A stretch of 64,000 bases of DNA from Chionis minor (taxonomy: Eukaryota; Chordata; Aves; Charadriiformes; Chionididae). Made by a program: the position numbers and the translations under genes. The DNA lies in NCBI GenBank assembly GCA_013398295.1, contig VZSF01008219.1, positions 62,001-126,000 on the forward strand, read 5' to 3'. The notes beneath the pieces are model-generated. The model was given only the letters and a program-made list of their open reading frames with translations, searched no databases and was not told where the DNA came from. Shown piece by piece: positions 1 to 11,754 of the stretch; within the stretch, counting starts at the first letter, position 1, and every line of letters starts with the position of its first letter.

Positions 1-579
1 TTGGGTTTTTTTTTTCCCCTCCATTTTTCAGCAGAAGAAGGTCTTGGAGTAGGAATCCTCTCACTTTTGTGTAAAAGGCCGTGCGGTTTCGTTGTAAGGG
101 GCAGCCTCCAAGAGTGCTCTGGAAGGCAGTAAGAGCAAGAAGTGTGGGGTGTCCAACAAGGGCTATTGATGGAACAACTCACTGAGGTTCCTGACGGCAG
201 CTATTTGTTTAAGATAATTCGGGCAGTTTCTCAACAGCCAGAGGCTTACTTCCTAGAAAACAGGGAAGAGCGTTTGCTAAGCTAGATTAGCTCAGCGGCT
301 GGAAACCCCGATGTTTAGACAGGCCGAGCTGCCGTCAGTGCCAGGCTGTCCTTGCAGAAGACGAAGAACATCCATTTCCCCAACAAGCTGTCGAGGGCGC
401 CGGGTTCTGTCACAGCCCCTGCTCCAGCCACGGCCTCCACCTCCTCAGGCCTCAAGGAAGAAAAAAAAAAAAAAAAAAGCCTTTAAAAGATAACTAATCT
501 TTGGGTGGACAACTGCTGGGATCGATGAAGATTGTAAAAGCAGTTTTTTTGTTCGTTTTTTGCTTTGAAGACCCATCTC
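1..579. other. Left flank, no gene recognised
   Basis: Mixed-composition DNA upstream of the CpG island, with a run of 18 A at 461-478. Nothing coding is supportable. In human, COMMD8 lies upstream of ATP10D on the other strand, but I see no trace of it here. Confidence 0.5.
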
Positions 580-1510
580 CTGAGCACGGCGGGAGGGAGA
601 ACGGGTGGGCAGCTGCTGCCGGCAGGGCGCGACGACGGCCCTTTTGCCTGCACGCCGTCCGTCAGGGTGGCTCGGGGCTGGATTTGCCCCCTTTTCCCGG
701 GGGAAAAAGGGCTTGCTTGGAGGGAGGGACGTCACCTCGCCTCGCCTCGCCTCCCCAAGCGGCAACCAAAGGCCTGCGCCCACCCCCCCCGGCAACGAGC
801 AACCCCGAGGTGTGTGTGCGGCGAGGCCGCTTTTGGCGCCCGGCGCCCAGCCCAGCGGGTCCTGCCTCAGTCACTCCCCGGGGTGAAAGACCACAGCGGG
901 GAAGAGGCGAGAAGAACAGGGCGGTGAGAGGTGCGCAGGGCGGTGATAAGGGCCGGCGGAGGGAAGCGGAGGCGGGCCGGGGCGGCAGAGGGGCCGGGCG
1001 GCACCGGCGGGGCGGGGCGGCCGCGGAGAGAGCGGCGGCGCGGGGTGGGGGTCGCGGCCATGACGCTGGGATGTGCGCGGTGCCCCCGGTAAGATCGCCG
1101 GGCCGGGCAAGGGAAGCGTGGAAGTCGGCGGTGGCGGCGGTGGTGGTGGGAGGGAGGGACCCGCCGGGGCAGGCTGCGGCGGAGCCACCCCCGTCGCCGT
1201 AGCGACAAAGGAGCCGGCGGGCAAACGGGGCAGGGCCGGTGCGAGGGGGCAGTTTTCCCGGGGAGGTGCCGCCCCTCACTCGGGCTGAGGGGAGCGTGAG
1301 GCCGCCGGTTCTCGGCGTGAAAAGGCAAGGTCGTGACACCCGGCAGGGCAGTTTTCTTCCCCCCCCGGCCCCGGGTGGGAGTGGGGTGTGGAGGGGGGGC
1401 GNCTCTTCCCGAGGGCGGGTGACATTTTGGAGGCGGCCGGGGTCGGCAGGGTCCGGGCAAGCACGGCGCAGGCCGAGCCGCCCCCCGAAGCTGTGGCACC
1501 GCGGCCGTCG
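580..1510. promoter_or_regulatory. ATP10D: CpG island, probable ATP10D promoter
   Basis: The block is very rich in G, C and CpG compared with the AT-rich DNA on both sides. It holds repeated GC-box-like (Sp1-type) motifs, the densest at about 1005-1020, and G-run clusters at about 1120-1160. I see no TATA box, which fits a broad CpG-island promoter. It lies about 10 kb before the first coding exon of ATP10D on the same strand, and a good donor sits inside it at 1089. The assignment to ATP10D is inference from position; it might also serve a divergent gene to the left of the window. Open frames across the island on both strands are composition artefacts. Confidence 0.7.
1000..1088 (+). other. 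ATP10D: Probable non-coding exon 1 (5'UTR), start unknown
   Basis: A consensus donor (CCCCG|GTAAGA) ends this segment at 1088 inside the CpG island. The next acceptor that fits is at 11445, before the start codon. The 5' edge is arbitrary, because no transcription start can be read from sequence alone. The segment holds two ATGs, at 1060 and 1071, discussed under findings. Another possible donor (AAAAG|GTAATT) near 1655 could define an alternative first exon. Confidence 0.45.
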
Positions 1511-1544
1511 GGGGCCGTGGAGAGGGGCTGGTTTGTGCTAATTG

Positions 1545-1583
1545 CGCTTTTAAATGTCCCCTGGGCTTTTAAATGTCCCCTGG
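1545..1583 (+). repeat. Short tandem repeat, 19-bp unit, two copies
   Basis: The unit GCTTTTAAATGTCCCCTGG occurs twice back to back at the right edge of the CpG island. Confidence 0.9.
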
Positions 1584-4500
1584 GCCAGGAGGGCACCCCT
1601 CCCTGCTTTGATCCCATCGGCTGAGCTGCTCTGGAAGCAGACCAGAAAGAAAAGGTAATTAAGACCTTGACTCCAGAAACAAAAGCCTTTGTTTTAATAG
1701 TTCGTGGCGGTGATTGAAGGAAAGGGTGTAAGCTTTTAGGCGCTTTACAGATTTATGGCGAGGAAGTGGAGTTAGGCCTGTGTAAGTCCCAGGAGAATCC
1801 CTGAAGCTCCAGGAAAGTACAGCGGGGTCACCGTCGGTTTCGGGATTGGGCCACGATAACAAATGCTGGGCTTAGTAATGAAAAAATGTTCACAAGGATG
1901 GGAAAGAGAAATCAAAGTTCCTAAAAGGATATTAGTGTTCTGTCAGAAGTACAGGTACTGAAGAAAAATGTACTTTTAATCAAAATTACTATTATTTTCA
2001 TTCTAAAATAATACTTGTAGGGTATTCATGTCTCACCGATGATCATAGTACTGAGAAACCTCTTATTTAAAAACATACTTATCTTCACGTCATCACCAAG
2101 AGTTAACAGAATTGTCATTATCCCTGTTTTCATAGGTGATGGATTGCAGCAGAGAGGCACTACACGTTTTCCCCAAGATCTGAGTGGAATTTAATTCTCT
2201 TAACTCGTTCGCGCGCCCTAAGAGCTGGTCTGAAGCTATCATTTTAGACTCAGTCTTTACAGTTAAGTCTGTGGGCAGCTACTATTTACAGGAGTAAAAG
2301 CTAGGAGTGACAGACAAGGATCAGTTTCTTTTGTTAATTGCCACTGCTGTGGATGATCTGTATTTCAACATTAATAGCCACAGCTGGTACATATTTCTAA
2401 GGAAAACTAGACCCAAATCAGGACCGAATGTGCTACATCAGTACTCAAAGACACTAATTTGACATTGCTGCCCCACCTCCCTGTGCCAACGTGAGTACTT
2501 TCACAGCTGTACGCTGGGTTGGGAAATCCAATAGTGTTATTATCGTTGAGTCTTGCGGATCAGTGAGTTGAACCTGGTTCAGTAAGTATCAGGTCGATTA
2601 TGAAGGAGGGGACAAAGCCAGGAGCAGGAGGTAGGAGATGCAAGCACGCAGCTCCTTTCAGTGTTAGCTTTTAAGTCAGTTCAGCTTCTCAGGCCACTGC
2701 TGCTTTAGTGTCTTAAATAGTTTTGAGGTTACCAGGGTCAGAATTTGAACATTCTTAACCCCCTGTGTTTCTTTCTAGGCTTCTATATCTTTTTGGCTTC
2801 ATTTTTAATAATAAAACTTTTAAAGATGTGTATTTGTAGTTGATCTTTGAATTGCTGTAGGACACGTCTCTTTCAGGCCTGAAATATCTTCTCAAGAGGC
2901 ATGTTTTGTAGCGTCGCAGAAAGTGGTTAAAGTGGATTCACAGGTTATTCCTGTCAAAATATCCCCAAGCAGTAGACAGGTTTTATTGCTGCATGATGAA
3001 TATCTGATTGTATTTCCAAGGTTATAGAGGAGTCAGTTTTGTCCAAAATTCACTACAGTGTTGGAAAATCATGTTCACTGCTGTCTTGAATTCTGTTGAA
3101 CAGTGTTGTGGCTGATGATGACCTGTATCACACCTAATTGTGGTTTCTGAAATGACTTTTAAAAACCCTGTCTTGTCCACATAAAGCCAGAAGCCATCAA
3201 TGTATACTGATAGGCTGTTGAAATGAGTATAAAGACTGGCATAATTTCTACTGTCATATTAATAAAATGAAAATACATTTATGTGTTGCAAGTATAGGGA
3301 GGATGCACAGTTCGTGTGTTGGACAGCTAATAGTTGAAATAATTGTCATGAAATATTAAGTGAAGTCTGCAAGATCCGAGCCTAATTTTAGACCTGAATA
3401 GAATAAACAGTAGTGGAAGAGAAGTAAAAAGATAGTGTGTGTGGACATGAGTAAGAAAGGCAAGGACGGAAGCAGCAATGCTAAATAAACAGAAGTGCCA
3501 CAAAGGATTTCATGAGGCTGAAATGAAAACTAGAGACCTGTGTAGTCTGAGTCTGACCCTCAGAACTGCCTCACCCGAGGGATCTCCCGCTGAAAATCTT
3601 GAAGTGCCAGAGAAAAAAAAACTCAATACACAGGTTATATTCTAAAACAGCACTGTCATTTGCAGCTGGATTGTATGTGAGGAAGATGCTTTACTGGTGG
3701 AAAATAGGAGCTGTGCATGTGCACAGTAGTTGTTGCTGAACCTACAACACAAATACACTGGATCACCCCAACAGCATTGACTGTTAAGCTGCTGTCAGCT
3801 GTAGCATTACCTTCCTTTTGAAATACGTACATATCTCACATCTGTTGTAGCTGTTGCTTCAGCTTCTTAAAAAATCAGAAAGCTATATGTAAATTGTTCA
3901 TATTCAAGGTACAGTTTTGGTGGGTACAATTGCAGTATACTTAAAGTAGCTTTAATCTGTTTGAAAAACAGTGAAGCTGCACTGCTACAGGCCTTGATGT
4001 GAGCCGCCTAAGTCTGCACAGCACTTGAAGACTTTCATGGAAATCTGTACTTTAGTGGCTTAACTGCTGTTATTTATCTAGCTACTGAGTAGCTCAGGTG
4101 ATGTCCACACGTGTAGCATCCACATTTCTGGCTTCCAGTGTTGGCAGAGAAGTCTATTTAAAAACCAGAATGTCTTGGAGATAAAATGAAATCTGGTGTA
4201 TTCATTTAAAGTGAACTGAGGAGGAATTTTTGAATTTGGAGTTGTGCTCTTTTTGTAATTGTATGTACAACCTCCTTTCCCAGATCCTTTGAAGAACACT
4301 AGAACATTAAACCTGAAAGCTTGTCTGGATGCCTTGGGAGTTTCTGGAACTCTTGAGGAGCTGATAATGTAGGTGTCTTAGAAAACCAGAAAAATAGGAA
4401 TATTCAGAGACCTAACCTAGGGTTTTGGGAACTCAAGTACAGTTTCTTGCTGCAACAGGTACTTTCAGCATAAATTTTAATGAGTAACCTAGACCTTGTC

Positions 4501-7500
4501 TACATAATAGAGTTTTGTCCCTTTAAGGTAATCAGGGTAGTTAAAACCCAGCAATACTGCCAATATGGATCCGTTTCCTTTAAAACTGTTTACTGTAACT
4601 TGGGGAGTGTACACTGAATACAAAAAAAACCCCACACCCTTTTGCATCATACGAACACCAGTATAATTTTTTTTTACATGGCCCACATCTTAAGACTTTC
4701 TGTGAAATTAATGTGAATTTCACACATATTGAAGCACCTGCAGTGATTAAGTGCTGCATGACCATAAGCTAAAGATAGTCTTGTGAGAAAAGAGGGTCAT
4801 GAAAGAGTGAGACTTAACCTGGAAGGGTTTGTTTTACAGTTTTGAGAGACCAACATGGCAGAACAGGGCAGAAAGCAGAACTTTTCTGATGAATGGAGAA
4901 GAGGGTCGAAAATGTTTGTGCAAATTATACCTCTCTGGCAGTCTTCAGTTTTATTTAAAAACTGGTTATCTGTAGCAGAAACACATGATTCATCTGAGTT
5001 TTAAACCTAAAATTTGGTATGGTATGGTTCACTTGTGTTTGTAGGTTCAAGGGCTGATGGGCATCCTAAATTACTTTACCGAAGGTGAGAGAGACTTTCT
5101 GCTTTTATGTGTTGCTCCCACACTGTAGCACATTAATCAGCACTACTGCATGTGTGGTTTACTATTAAATTACCTTGTGATTGACCTTGTGTCAGGGCCT
5201 TGGCACCTCCTGTGTTTTAATTCACCCTGCTGATTGTTTTTTAGTTGTGAAGAGCTGCCGATAGCTGGCTTAATGTACTCACAACCAAGACATTTTCTTT
5301 CCAAGATCAGGCATTTCAAGGCTTGCGGGTTTTCAGTGTTGCCCATGCGAAATCAGACTTTGTAGTTAAGAGTGCATGGCAAAATATTGCCATAGCATTT
5401 TTCTTTTCATAGTAACATCCGCCTTCCACTCTTAAGCCAAGAGTTCTTGGCATCCCCTTTAGGAATATAATTCAGAATATGTGATTGCAGATAACTACAT
5501 ATTTTTCTTAGAATTTAAGTTTTGGTTTCCTACAGGTTTTTGGCTGTTTGTGCCATAAATTGGCAGCACAAGTCTCTTATCCACATCTATTTAACATATT
5601 TGGGTGTCTGCAGATTTCATATTGGCTTGCAAAGACATATTACAAATTTGTGAAATTGCATGTTACAGAGAAAGTAGCAAACCTTAGGAGAAAAGCTGTA
5701 TTTGTTCTTCAGAGTGTAAATTAATCTTCTGGCCATGGCTCTCTTAACCTTCGCCATTGCCCCATAGCTTCTGAGTTTTCAGAGATGATTAGGAGGTGTT
5801 TTTAACATTTAGCTTGTATCGTTCTGATACTGTACTGTAGTCATAATGTAGCAACACAAGTGCTAGTGAGCCTGTGCAAGGAACAGTTACTGAGAGGATT
5901 AAATGAGACTTTGTGTGGATCAGGGATGATCCACTCTTCCTCTGTTCCATAGCTTTGTGTAGTGTGACCTCCGCCTGAGTTAGCATTTTTTTTATCTTCC
6001 CTGGCCACCCCAAAACCTCAGACTTCCAGAACATCCTGAGATATTCAGATAGGGAACTAAGAGAAGTGGTGTTGCTGAAGAGATGTATTACCTGAATTGC
6101 TTCTTTTTTTAGGTGCTGTAGGCATTTTTCAGGTAAGATAATGCAATTTTATTGATTGCAGTTGTTTTCCAAGAATCGATTGATTGCTTCCTACTGGAAA
6201 CCAGGCCAGATGACACAGAAGGCCTCCTTCCTGCGCATTATGTCCAAAGACTGTGCCTAAGCAGGAACAGGATAGAAGCACGCCATGCACATGCATGTGC
6301 CAAAGGTCTGAGGAGCATTCTTGTGAAATATATCATTTACCAAGTGTACTTAACGAATCATTTTCTGAAAGAAGAATGAGGACTATTTGGAGATCATAGC
6401 AAAAGAGAAGGATGTTGTCAGAAGGGAGGAAGTGGTCAACAGAAGCCGGGGTAAATGGTAGGGCACTTCGCAGATGACCACAACATAATAGTAAGGTGCA
6501 GTTCCAGGGCAGTATAAACATTGGCTAAATTATCTACACGTCTGTTTTGCAGACAATCTAGAAGGAATCTGGTATGGAAGAGGTCAGTCATTGCCAAGTG
6601 ATTTGCCAAAGGCTACTGAATAATATAACTGGAGTTAAGGAATTTTTAGTCTTAGGTCCATTCCCCTGCAGGAGAGCTAGGAGAGAAGGCTTGAATGCAG
6701 ATACGAAGGTGATACTTCACAGAACTGGAAGCTGACAGCGTTTAAGAAGAGGAAAGAATCACAGCACATGAGGAAACTGAGGTAGAGAGAAAGCAAGTAG
6801 TATGTCTAGTGTCAGATAATTCCCTTCCATATTTCATCATGATCGTGCGACTTTAGCAAGCTTCCTACAGAAACTTGCCTTTTTGCATGTGAGAAATATC
6901 TGGATTATCGCTGTATCAGCTATTGCCATTTAGCAAGATCAAATAGTGTTCACTGGAGTGTATAGGGTGAAAATGAGAGCAGAATCTAGCTTATGTGACA
7001 CTGTCCTCAAGACTTAGAGTATGATCACATATGCTTCCTGTTTTAAAATACCTGAACATTATTCTTGACTTTTTAAAACATAAACTTATTTTTTAAAAAT
7101 AAACCTTTAAAATACTGCTTCAAACTAACTCATCTTGTAGGTCTCTTGCTAATGTTTAAACAAACGTCTGCCATTTTGTATTACTACTTCAAATTCATAC
7201 TAGCTGGAGAACTCTATATAGAGTTTACTATGAAAAATGACAAGAGAGTCAAATAATGTTTTAAGAAAAGGGATTTCTTAGAAAAATTGTTTAAAACAGC
7301 TTTTATTTGATCTTCAGCAACTTAATCTTTACAATATCTAATATGAGGTTGCTGAATCTCCTTTTGACCTCCTTCTAGCTAACTGGAGAAAAGGTGCTCG
7401 TTATTTTATGATCCTAACTTAAATGAGGAAGAAAAATAATCAAAGGGGGAGGGGGGGAGCAAAAATAAGTTCTAAAGTTTGAAACCTCATAAATTCTATT

Positions 7501-9033
7501 TTAAAAAGGAAATGCAGATTTTTTTTTTTTTTTAAATCATTTGCAAATAATAGCTTAGTCAAATCCCAGGTGAGTCAGAGGGTGTTGTGGCAGAGTATGA
7601 GATCCAGATACTTTTTTTTTCCAAGATGCTTAATTGTCTGATTCGCCTTTTGGCGATAGGAGGTTGCTTGTTGTGTCTTATACAGTTTTTCCAATGTGAT
7701 GTGGTTGTGGTGGGTTTGCATTCGTTATTTCCTGTTCATACGATTTTCTTCAGAGTATCCTTAAAAGTTGTTACAATAAGATGCTGGGGATGCTGGGAGA
7801 AATATACAGCACAGATGACTGAATCTGAGATTCCCTGTTGCTTTTGAAGCTCTGCTTCGCTGAAGGAGGATGAGGAAGGGTGGGGCAGAGGTTTTGGAGC
7901 TGTGTCAAGAGTCAGGGATGTGTATGCAGTGAGGGGTGACTGCTCTTCAGCAACACTGCATATGCAGTTTAAACCTTGGTCTCCAGATCCAGCAGTGAGG
8001 AGCTCTGTCATGTTAAAATGTCCAGTACTCTTTCCCCCTGCTCTTTTGGGGGGTTTTGTTTATTTTTTTCTGTTTTGTTTTGGTTTTTTAAACAGTGGTC
8101 ACTGGGCATCAAATGCTACAGAAGGTAATAAATTACGAAGGTAATAAATTACAAAAACCAAAACAAGTTATAATTTAGAAGGTTTTGAAATTTGTCAGGT
8201 TTTCTCTTGTTTTTTCCTGATTCTCAACTTCCTCTTCCCATCTTCATTTGCATGTTACTGCTAATGTAATTCTTAAGCTTTTAAAGTTGATTTAGCTCTA
8301 TATTTTGCCTATATAATTTTCACTGAGTGAACGGGATCTGCCATTTAAAGCCTTTGCATTCCCATTAGTCCCAAGAGTTTGCTTTGAGAGAGTTTTTTTT
8401 TTTACTTTTGCTGCTGCCTCTGGTCGCTGAAGTCGCCAGTATCAGGTGTTTGTTTGATGGTCTTACAAAAACAAACATGATTTTCTCTCCAAGTCTAACC
8501 TGCTCTCAATTACCTGGCTCATGGCATCTTGAAAAATTTCGTGGTGTTTACTCACTGAAGTTTTCTACAAGGATATTGCACATTCTAACAGTATGTAGAG
8601 ATAAGTCAGATTACTGCAGTTGGGCAAAGAATTATAATTTCAAGCAAAAGTGTGGTTAATTGACACACCCTGTATGATTCATGTTAAAGGTGGAAGCTTG
8701 AAAGAGACAGATAAATTTAACAGGACAAAGAAGAAATCATGTTAAAACTGCCCCTGATAATCCAGCACATTGTTAATTAAAGCATTTCTTTAAAAAGGTC
8801 CCTCATTGCATAAGATCCATTTGTGAAATTACTGATTTGTCACAGCAGAGACAAGGAAGAGTATTGTTTCCTCAAAATGACCAAGCCTTAAGGATGTAAT
8901 TCAAAATCTAGAAGTTTGGAGTTGTTTTTTTTAAGAGCGGAACTGCCAAAAATTGTGATTGCAAAAGAAGAAAGTACCTCCTTTCAGCCAGTCAGCTTTT
9001 TAAATTTATTTTCAATACTTTCTTCTTTCCTTC

Positions 9034-9228
9034 AGTCCTGACTCGCATAGAAGGCTCAGTGTTTATTTGGTTTTTAGGAATTCTAGGAGTATTGAAGAGC
9101 TCTGCATAGCCAAGTACGGACTCCACTAGCAGTCCTGACTCATGTAGGTGTTTGGTTTTTTTTTAGGGGCTCTGGGTGTCTTGAAGAGCTCTGCATAGCT
9201 GAGTCTGGACTCTACTTAAACAGCATGT
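9034..9228 (+). repeat. Tandem duplication, about 97-bp unit, two diverged copies
   Basis: Copy 1 (9034-9130) and copy 2 (9131-9228) both open with AGTCCTGACTC. They share GTTTTT-TTAGG, then TTGAAGAGCTCTGCATAGC, then GGACTC-ACT at matching spacing. Several substitutions and small indels separate them. I see no relation to CR1. Confidence 0.85.
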
Positions 9229-11445
9229 TCTCCAGTCCCTAAACATTTTTGAAGACCTGGCTACCTTCCAAGCTTTAGACTTGTTCTCAGACTTGGTGCA
9301 AATGAGTTGAAGTATCTTTCACGTGTGTATGGATCAGTGTTTGTATGTCTGATTATATGGTAGCCATACCTTAAAAGCAGTTCATTGTTGTCAAGTAGCT
9401 GCTTCTAGATGTCGGAGTTTTTGTCTGTTGAGGAAAGACTGACCCTGACTAAAATGGGATAATAGCCTCTATGCAGAGGGCAGTCCCTCTGGGGACTGTC
9501 CCCCAGGCAGTAGGATTAGAGGGAGCAAGGAGATGAAGGTACCACATTCTGTGAAAATAAGAGGATGCCATACGTTTTGGAAAATCTTCAAAACCTCCTT
9601 CTTATTTCTCTGAGAAGTGCCAGGCAAAGCTGCCTTCCTGTGCAGCAGTTGCTTGCCTGTGGTAGCCTGATGGTTACTGGGACCATGAGGTTTAGCACTG
9701 AGGAAAAATTAAAGTTTCTTTTTCTCAGACTGGTTCCTTACGTTACCTGGGGAAGCACTGCAGAAGGGCCTTGGGAGAACAGTAGTCCATGTAGGAACTG
9801 CCAGGGAACACTGAGAGGAGATGCTAGATAGAGGTTTGTGTTTCTTCCCTTGTTCCTCTTCTTCTTTCATGGTTTCTAAAGAGCAGCATGAGTTTCATGT
9901 GTGTGGTGACAGTCTTCCAAGACGTTAAGATTGTAACAGTCAATAACTATCCACATCTAATCATAATAGGACAAAAATATACCATCTTCATTTGGTAAGA
10001 AGAAGAAGAGACCACTTAGACATTAGGGGAAAGCTTTCTAGCCAAAGGGTAGTGATGTAGTGGACCATCCTTTTTAGGAAGTTTGCAGAATCTTGTTTTT
10101 AAGAACAGAATGTAGATACTACCTCATTGCTAGAGGTCCTGCTGAGGACACTGTGCCCATGTTTCAAGATTTCTGCAATTGTAGCAGAAGAAAGGAAAAA
10201 TCAAGGAAGATATGTAAGAGAAGATATGATGGTGTCAAATCAATAGTTTGGAAAATTACTTTCTACAGCAACATTTTGGAGGAGCACAGTGGCATTTGTT
10301 AGCAGCAGAGAAAGAGATACTGCATGTGTAGTCATCTGAGTTGATTGAACCCAAAATCAGGATTAGTTTGATCCTGAAAGGTAGTCTGTAGTAACGAGAT
10401 TTCAGTTAGAAAGACCCAGCAAGTTTTAGAGGCAGCTTTTGTGTGGGAATTTAGGAAGAGGATTTAGCAAAAAAAAAATCTCTGTAATGTGTGCAGATAG
10501 TAGGACACCAGATGCATTGAAAATGCAGTGAGAAGTCGCTGTATTGACGATTTGGGCTCACACAAGTTATAGTTTTAAACAAACACAAGATGAGGTCTTA
10601 TGTGGAAGAAGTAGTGCAAGAAATGTAGCAAATATTAATTGTAAAAACTCATTGTAAATAGTGCAAAAACTGATTGTAAAAAGCAGAATTTTTGAGCTTC
10701 TATTAAAGCATGGTTTGTGTGTGTAAGAGATCTTTCGTGACTGCGTTGGGTGGTTTGATAAGCTGAGTATCACCTACACCTATGAACTTTGGCTTTTTTT
10801 AGGAAAAGAAATTCCTGGATAGATTGCTAGAGGTTAGCTAAGGTAAATAGAGGAGAAGCATTGGCATGAAGTTTATTCATCCTCTGTCAGCCAGTAAAAA
10901 TTCTCAAACCTGTTTCTAATTCAGCGGGAAGAGTTTTTTTTGTTCATGATAACTACTCAGTGCCTTTCACTGGAAATTCCTCTCTTTGGGTTTAAGGCTG
11001 TACTGGGATGCCTGTTGCTACGTTGTTGACTCCTGAGTTTAAAGTTTGTTAACCATCAGCAAGGACTGCAGTGTCTGGGACAAGGATTCCTTTCAAAATG
11101 CTGTTGTCTATAGAATTAGTGGCTTGTCTGCTTTTTCACCCTACTACAGCATGAGAAACTGGTGGGCGGGCTGCTTACAGGAGGTGCTGTTACAAAAATA
11201 TCATGCATTTTAAACAGAGTAATCAAACTCGAGGATCCTGAAAGGGTGGATGAAATTCAGATAGATTCAACCTTTGAAGCAGAGGTTCCTGACCTTATAT
11301 AACCTCATAACGGTCCGGTTCTTTTTAATCAAAATACAGAATTACTTTTTTCCCCAGGCTTATTCAAAACTGTAGCTGTGACTTTTTAGTTGAGAAGCCT
11401 CTACAGAATTATTACTTAACTTGCTGTATTTTAATGTGTTTCTAG

Positions 11446-11754
11446 ATAGAGGACGCTCCTTGGATAATAAAGCGTTTCAGGCACAATGGCAGATCCCATC
11501 CGCTGGGCCAGATACCGTTGGCAGCGACTGATATCTACGGAGGGTGGAGAAGGTAGCAGCAGCGGCAATTCAAGTAACACGTGTCATCAATCATCAAAAA
11601 CTATTGGCAAACATAGGATAGTCATACCCTGTTTGGGACATTTTAAGGAAGAGTATGAAAAAGTATCAAAACTGTACATGAACAACAAAATACGGACTAC
11701 TAAGTATACTTTATTGAATTTTTTACCAAGGAATTTATTTGAGCAATTTCACAG
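11446..11754 (+). CDS. ATP10D: ATP10D exon 2 (40 nt 5'UTR plus start codon)
   Basis: The acceptor TTTCTAG ends at 11445 and the donor is CACAG|GTAATG. Coding begins at 11486 and covers residues 1-90, ending two bases into the Arg90 codon. It encodes the cytosolic N-terminus, with a short Gly/Ser-rich variable stretch, then a conserved segment near [11 protein letters not shown] that leads into TM1. Confidence 0.95.

Larger units (their letters stand above)
1089..11445 (+). other. ATP10D: ATP10D intron 1 (about 10.4 kb)
   Basis: It begins inside the CpG island (G-rich first 400 bp, one undetermined base at 1402) and then turns AT-rich. It holds a 97-bp tandem duplication at 9034-9228, a 19-bp tandem repeat near 1545-1583, a 16-bp tandem repeat near 8121-8152 and poly(T) tracts such as the one near 7520. 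I recognise no LINE or LTR and no coding exon. Its left border depends on the exon 1 call. Confidence 0.6.

Noticed and set aside
284..300. A-box-like sequence (TAGCTCAGCGG) suggesting a tRNA gene
   Set aside because: No B box and no cloverleaf follow within 100 bp.
501..1339. Long overlapping open frames on both strands of the CpG island (up to about 230 codons)
   Set aside because: GC-rich DNA lacks stop codons by composition. The frames are Pro/Arg/Gly-rich low complexity, overlap each other on opposite strands and match no family.
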